Positions 5,982 to 7,656 of a stretch of DNA of 7,656 nt are shown one piece after another. A model generated the notes under the pieces. The model saw nothing but the letters and a program-made list of their open reading frames with translations. It was not told where the DNA came from and ran no database searches. The position numbers and the translations under genes are program-made. The DNA is taken from the NCBI GenBank assembly GCA_021787655.1, contig JAJYLM010000101.1:1-7656 (forward strand), in the 5' to 3' direction. This stretch comes from a bacterium. GTDB lineage: Bacteria; JAMCPX01. Each line of letters opens with the position of its first letter. The first letter of the stretch is position 1.

Positions 5982-6950
5982 TTACCGGTTTTGGATGTCT
6001 CCGTATGATGGCAGAATGCCAAATCCATCGCTGTGCAGTGCGGCCCTTCTGATAGCTTCTTCAACCAGATCTGCAGCAAGAACGCCGACAACATCCATTG
6101 CCTCGTTTTGGTTTCCTGTCGATACGGCAAAAACAATATCACCATCGAAGCTCATACCTGCCGGAGACACTGCACGTGCAATACCTGCTGACGCCATTTT
6201 CGCAATGGCTCGAAGCGAAGACTTATCAAAGTACGCATCGGTCACGACAACGCACAGCGTCGTATTCTCCGGAACAGGATGCATCGTTGAATCCCCGGCG
6301 TTGCCCGTGATAACATGAGCAGTATCCAGGAAATCACGGGAGTTTTTTTCTTTGCGCGCACCGGCCAATATTTTCCGATCCTTATCCACAACATCTCCAA
6401 AAGCGTTGAGAACAACATACACCCATACCAGGGTACCGTCTGATAACTTCCCGGACGCACTTCCGACACCACCCTTCATTGCATGTTCGATACCGTTGAT
6501 CTTGCCGACCGTTGCACCAGTACCGGCTCCATAAGATCCTTCGTGAACAATTTTACCAAGGGTACTGCACGCCGCATAGCCCATGGTACAATCGGGTGTT
6601 ACTCCTGTTGAAAACCGCAGGTCAAAGAGTACAGCTCCGGGCACAATCGGTATCCGTATGCCCCGCAAATCGGTTCCTTTATCGTGTTCCCGCAGCCACC
6701 GCATGACACCGCAGCATGCATCGAGACCAAATGCACTGCCGCCCGCGAGCGTCAGCGCATCTATCCGGGATACCGCGTGTGATGATTCGAGAGAATCTAC
6801 CTGCCGTGTGCTCGTTGCATTTCCGTATTTATACATGCCGGCGATCGCTCCTCCTTCAAAATAAAGAACACTGACCCCTGTCCTGTTGATCCTGTCCGTG
6901 TATTCCCCGAGAAATACAGTATCCGGCAGTCGTGCGTCTGCTGTTCCCAT
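5982..6950 (-). CDS. P1-family (S58, DmpA-type) self-processing aminopeptidase
   Basis: This 322-residue protein matches Peptidase_S58 (L-aminopeptidase/D-esterase) along its whole length. Family landmarks are LTLAGGSAFGLDA (~67-78), IPIVPGAVLFDL, the glycine-rich GSYGAGTGATVGK (~138-150), GGVGSASGKL (~160-169), VLNAFGDVVD and NTTLCVVVTDA (~229-239). In this family the precursor cleaves itself into alpha and beta chains, freeing an N-terminal Ser or Thr nucleophile; aligning the TDA motif places the nucleophile at Thr230 after Asn229, by inference. No signal peptide is seen, so it is probably cytoplasmic. Substrates are N-terminal residues of small peptides, beta-peptides or amides; the specific one is unknown. 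ATG 6950 follows the HD-GYP stop TAG by one base, so translation is probably coupled; a TTG at 6962 would overlap that gene and is less likely. The length fits the shorter branch of the family. Confidence 0.9.
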   Translation of the reverse strand: MGTADARLPDTVFLGEYTDRINRTGVSVLYFEGGAIAGMYKYGNATSTRQVDSLESSHAVSRIDALTLAGGSAFGLDACCGVMRWLREHDKGTDLRGIRIPIVPGAVLFDLRFSTGVTPDCTMGYAACSTLGKIVHEGSYGAGTGATVGKINGIEHAMKGGVGSASGKLSDGTLVWVYVVLNAFGDVVDKDRKILAGARKEKNSRDFLDTAHVITGNAGDSTMHPVPENTTLCVVVTDAYFDKSSLRAIAKMASAGIARAVSPAGMSFDGDIVFAVSTGNQNEAMDVVGVLAADLVEEAIRRAALHSDGFGILPSYGDIQNR

Positions 6951-6951
6951 G

Positions 6952-7656
6952 CTACTGTCCAAATTCGTCTTGTTTGGGTATTTGATGGTCGTCCAGCAAA
7001 AGGAGCATTGTTTGAACCAGCCCGGGGTCGAACTGTGTTCCGCTGTTCATGGTAAGCTCGGATATCACCTGCTCCGTTGCCAGCGGTGCCCGGTACGGCC
7101 GTTCTGAGGTCATGACATCGAAGCTGTCGCAGATTGCCAGTATCCGTGCACCAAGAGGAATATGTTCGCCTGCAATTCCTTCGGGATACCCTTTTCCGTC
7201 ATACCGCTCGTGATGGTAAAGAATAAGCGGTATGATGTCCGAAAGGAATGACATAGGTTTGAGTATGTTTGCACCGACCACGGTGTGCAGTTTGAACTGA
7301 TCGTATTCTTCCTGCGTAAGACCTTCTTTTTTCGTGAGCGTGTCGTACCGTATGGCAATTTTCCCAATGTCATGGAGCCTGCCAGCCTGAGTGATATTCA
7401 ACACCATCTTCGTATCCAGGTGTAACTTTTCGGCAAGCAGGTGGGCATAGGCAGAAACCCGCTCTGAATGCCCCTTGGTATACGGTTCCTTTGCCTCGAG
7501 TGCTCTGACCAGTGATTCGATGGACTCAATAATAGCCAGCTGAAGACCTTCATCCGACCGCTTGACCTCAAGCAGTGACGTTATTCGTTCGGCAAAGATC
7601 GCAGCAAGTTTCCGGTTTGCATCGGAAAACGGCATATCCTTCCTGATCCTGAACGC
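6952..7656 (-). CDS. HD-GYP cyclic-di-GMP phosphodiesterase, N-terminus beyond the window
   Basis: The visible part contains a complete HD-GYP domain, which hydrolyses the second messenger cyclic di-GMP. Counting from the Met at 7635, the motifs are GHSERV (55-60), the metal-binding LHDIGK (87-92), His117, HHERYDGKGYP (141-151) and ARILAICDSFDVMTSERPYR (163-182), all canonical, including the GYP triad, so the enzyme should be active. The frame remains open through the window edge (codons AFRIRKD before Met 7635), and the residues around it (MPFSDANRKLAAIFAERI) look like the end of a GAF domain followed by a signalling helix. The gene therefore probably continues upstream with a GAF sensor, and Met 7635 is not the real start, although AGGAAGG just before it could mimic a ribosome site. 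Its stop lies one base before the P1 peptidase ATG, so it heads a three-gene operon with the peptidase and HEAT genes. Confidence 0.92.
   Translation of the reverse strand, partial: AFRIRKDMPFSDANRKLAAIFAERITSLLEVKRSDEGLQLAIIESIESLVRALEAKEPYTKGHSERVSAYAHLLAEKLHLDTKMVLNITQAGRLHDIGKIAIRYDTLTKKEGLTQEEYDQFKLHTVVGANILKPMSFLSDIIPLILYHHERYDGKGYPEGIAGEHIPLGARILAICDSFDVMTSERPYRAPLATEQVISELTMNSGTQFDPGLVQTMLLLLDDHQIPKQDEFGQ

Noticed and set aside
5921..6145. N-terminal extension of the HEAT protein up to 6145
   Set aside because: It would overlap the peptidase gene by over 160 bases in another frame, and the added residues lack HEAT pattern or family character.
6951..6962. TTG 6962 as the start of the P1 peptidase
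   Set aside because: ATG 6950 sits one base after the HD-GYP stop, is a better start codon and loses no conserved family residues.

Overview
The window looks like ordinary chromosomal DNA of a Gram-negative bacterium of moderate GC content. It encodes a lipoprotein with a lipobox and a TolB-like propeller, an ElyC/YdcF-type envelope protein and an HD-GYP signalling protein. This combination would suit Nitrospirota or a delta-proteobacterial-type lineage, but that is inference from gene content; no marker gene fixes the taxonomy. Coding density is very high and no gene-free stretch exceeds about 70 bases. I saw no tRNA, rRNA, CRISPR array, insertion sequence or long repeat.

Left half, plus strand (1-5332). 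The 3' part of a large, probably secreted protein of unknown function is followed by a strong intrinsic terminator. Only six bases after the terminator's T-tract a tightly packed gene set begins: a PqqD-like small protein (lasso B1/RRE type), a six-bladed TolB-like lipoprotein, a McjB-like transglutaminase-fold protease (lasso B2 type), an NTP_transf_5 nucleotidyltransferase with a C-terminal membrane segment, and an ElyC/YdcF (DUF218) membrane protein. Overlaps of 11, 34 and 4 bases, then a 12-base gap carrying a consensus Shine-Dalgarno, point to one operon. B1 plus B2 is the leader-recognition and leader-cleavage pair of lasso-peptide maturation, and NTP_transf_5 enzymes occur in some lasso clusters as tailoring enzymes. 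No precursor peptide, no asparagine-synthetase-like cyclase and no exporter is visible here, and a lipoprotein gene is inserted between B1 and B2. The set is therefore either an edge of a larger, atypical RiPP locus or a B1/B2/nucleotidyltransferase module used for something else, perhaps at the cell envelope.

Right half, minus strand (7656-5357). Three genes read leftwards: an HD-GYP cyclic-di-GMP phosphodiesterase whose N-terminal sensor part runs off the window, a P1-family (DmpA-type) self-cleaving aminopeptidase starting one base after the HD-GYP stop codon, and a small HEAT-repeat protein. A seven-codon upstream ORF with a better ribosome site than the HEAT gene overlaps the HEAT start codon. 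The two halves converge at 5333-5356, where no terminator hairpin is evident.
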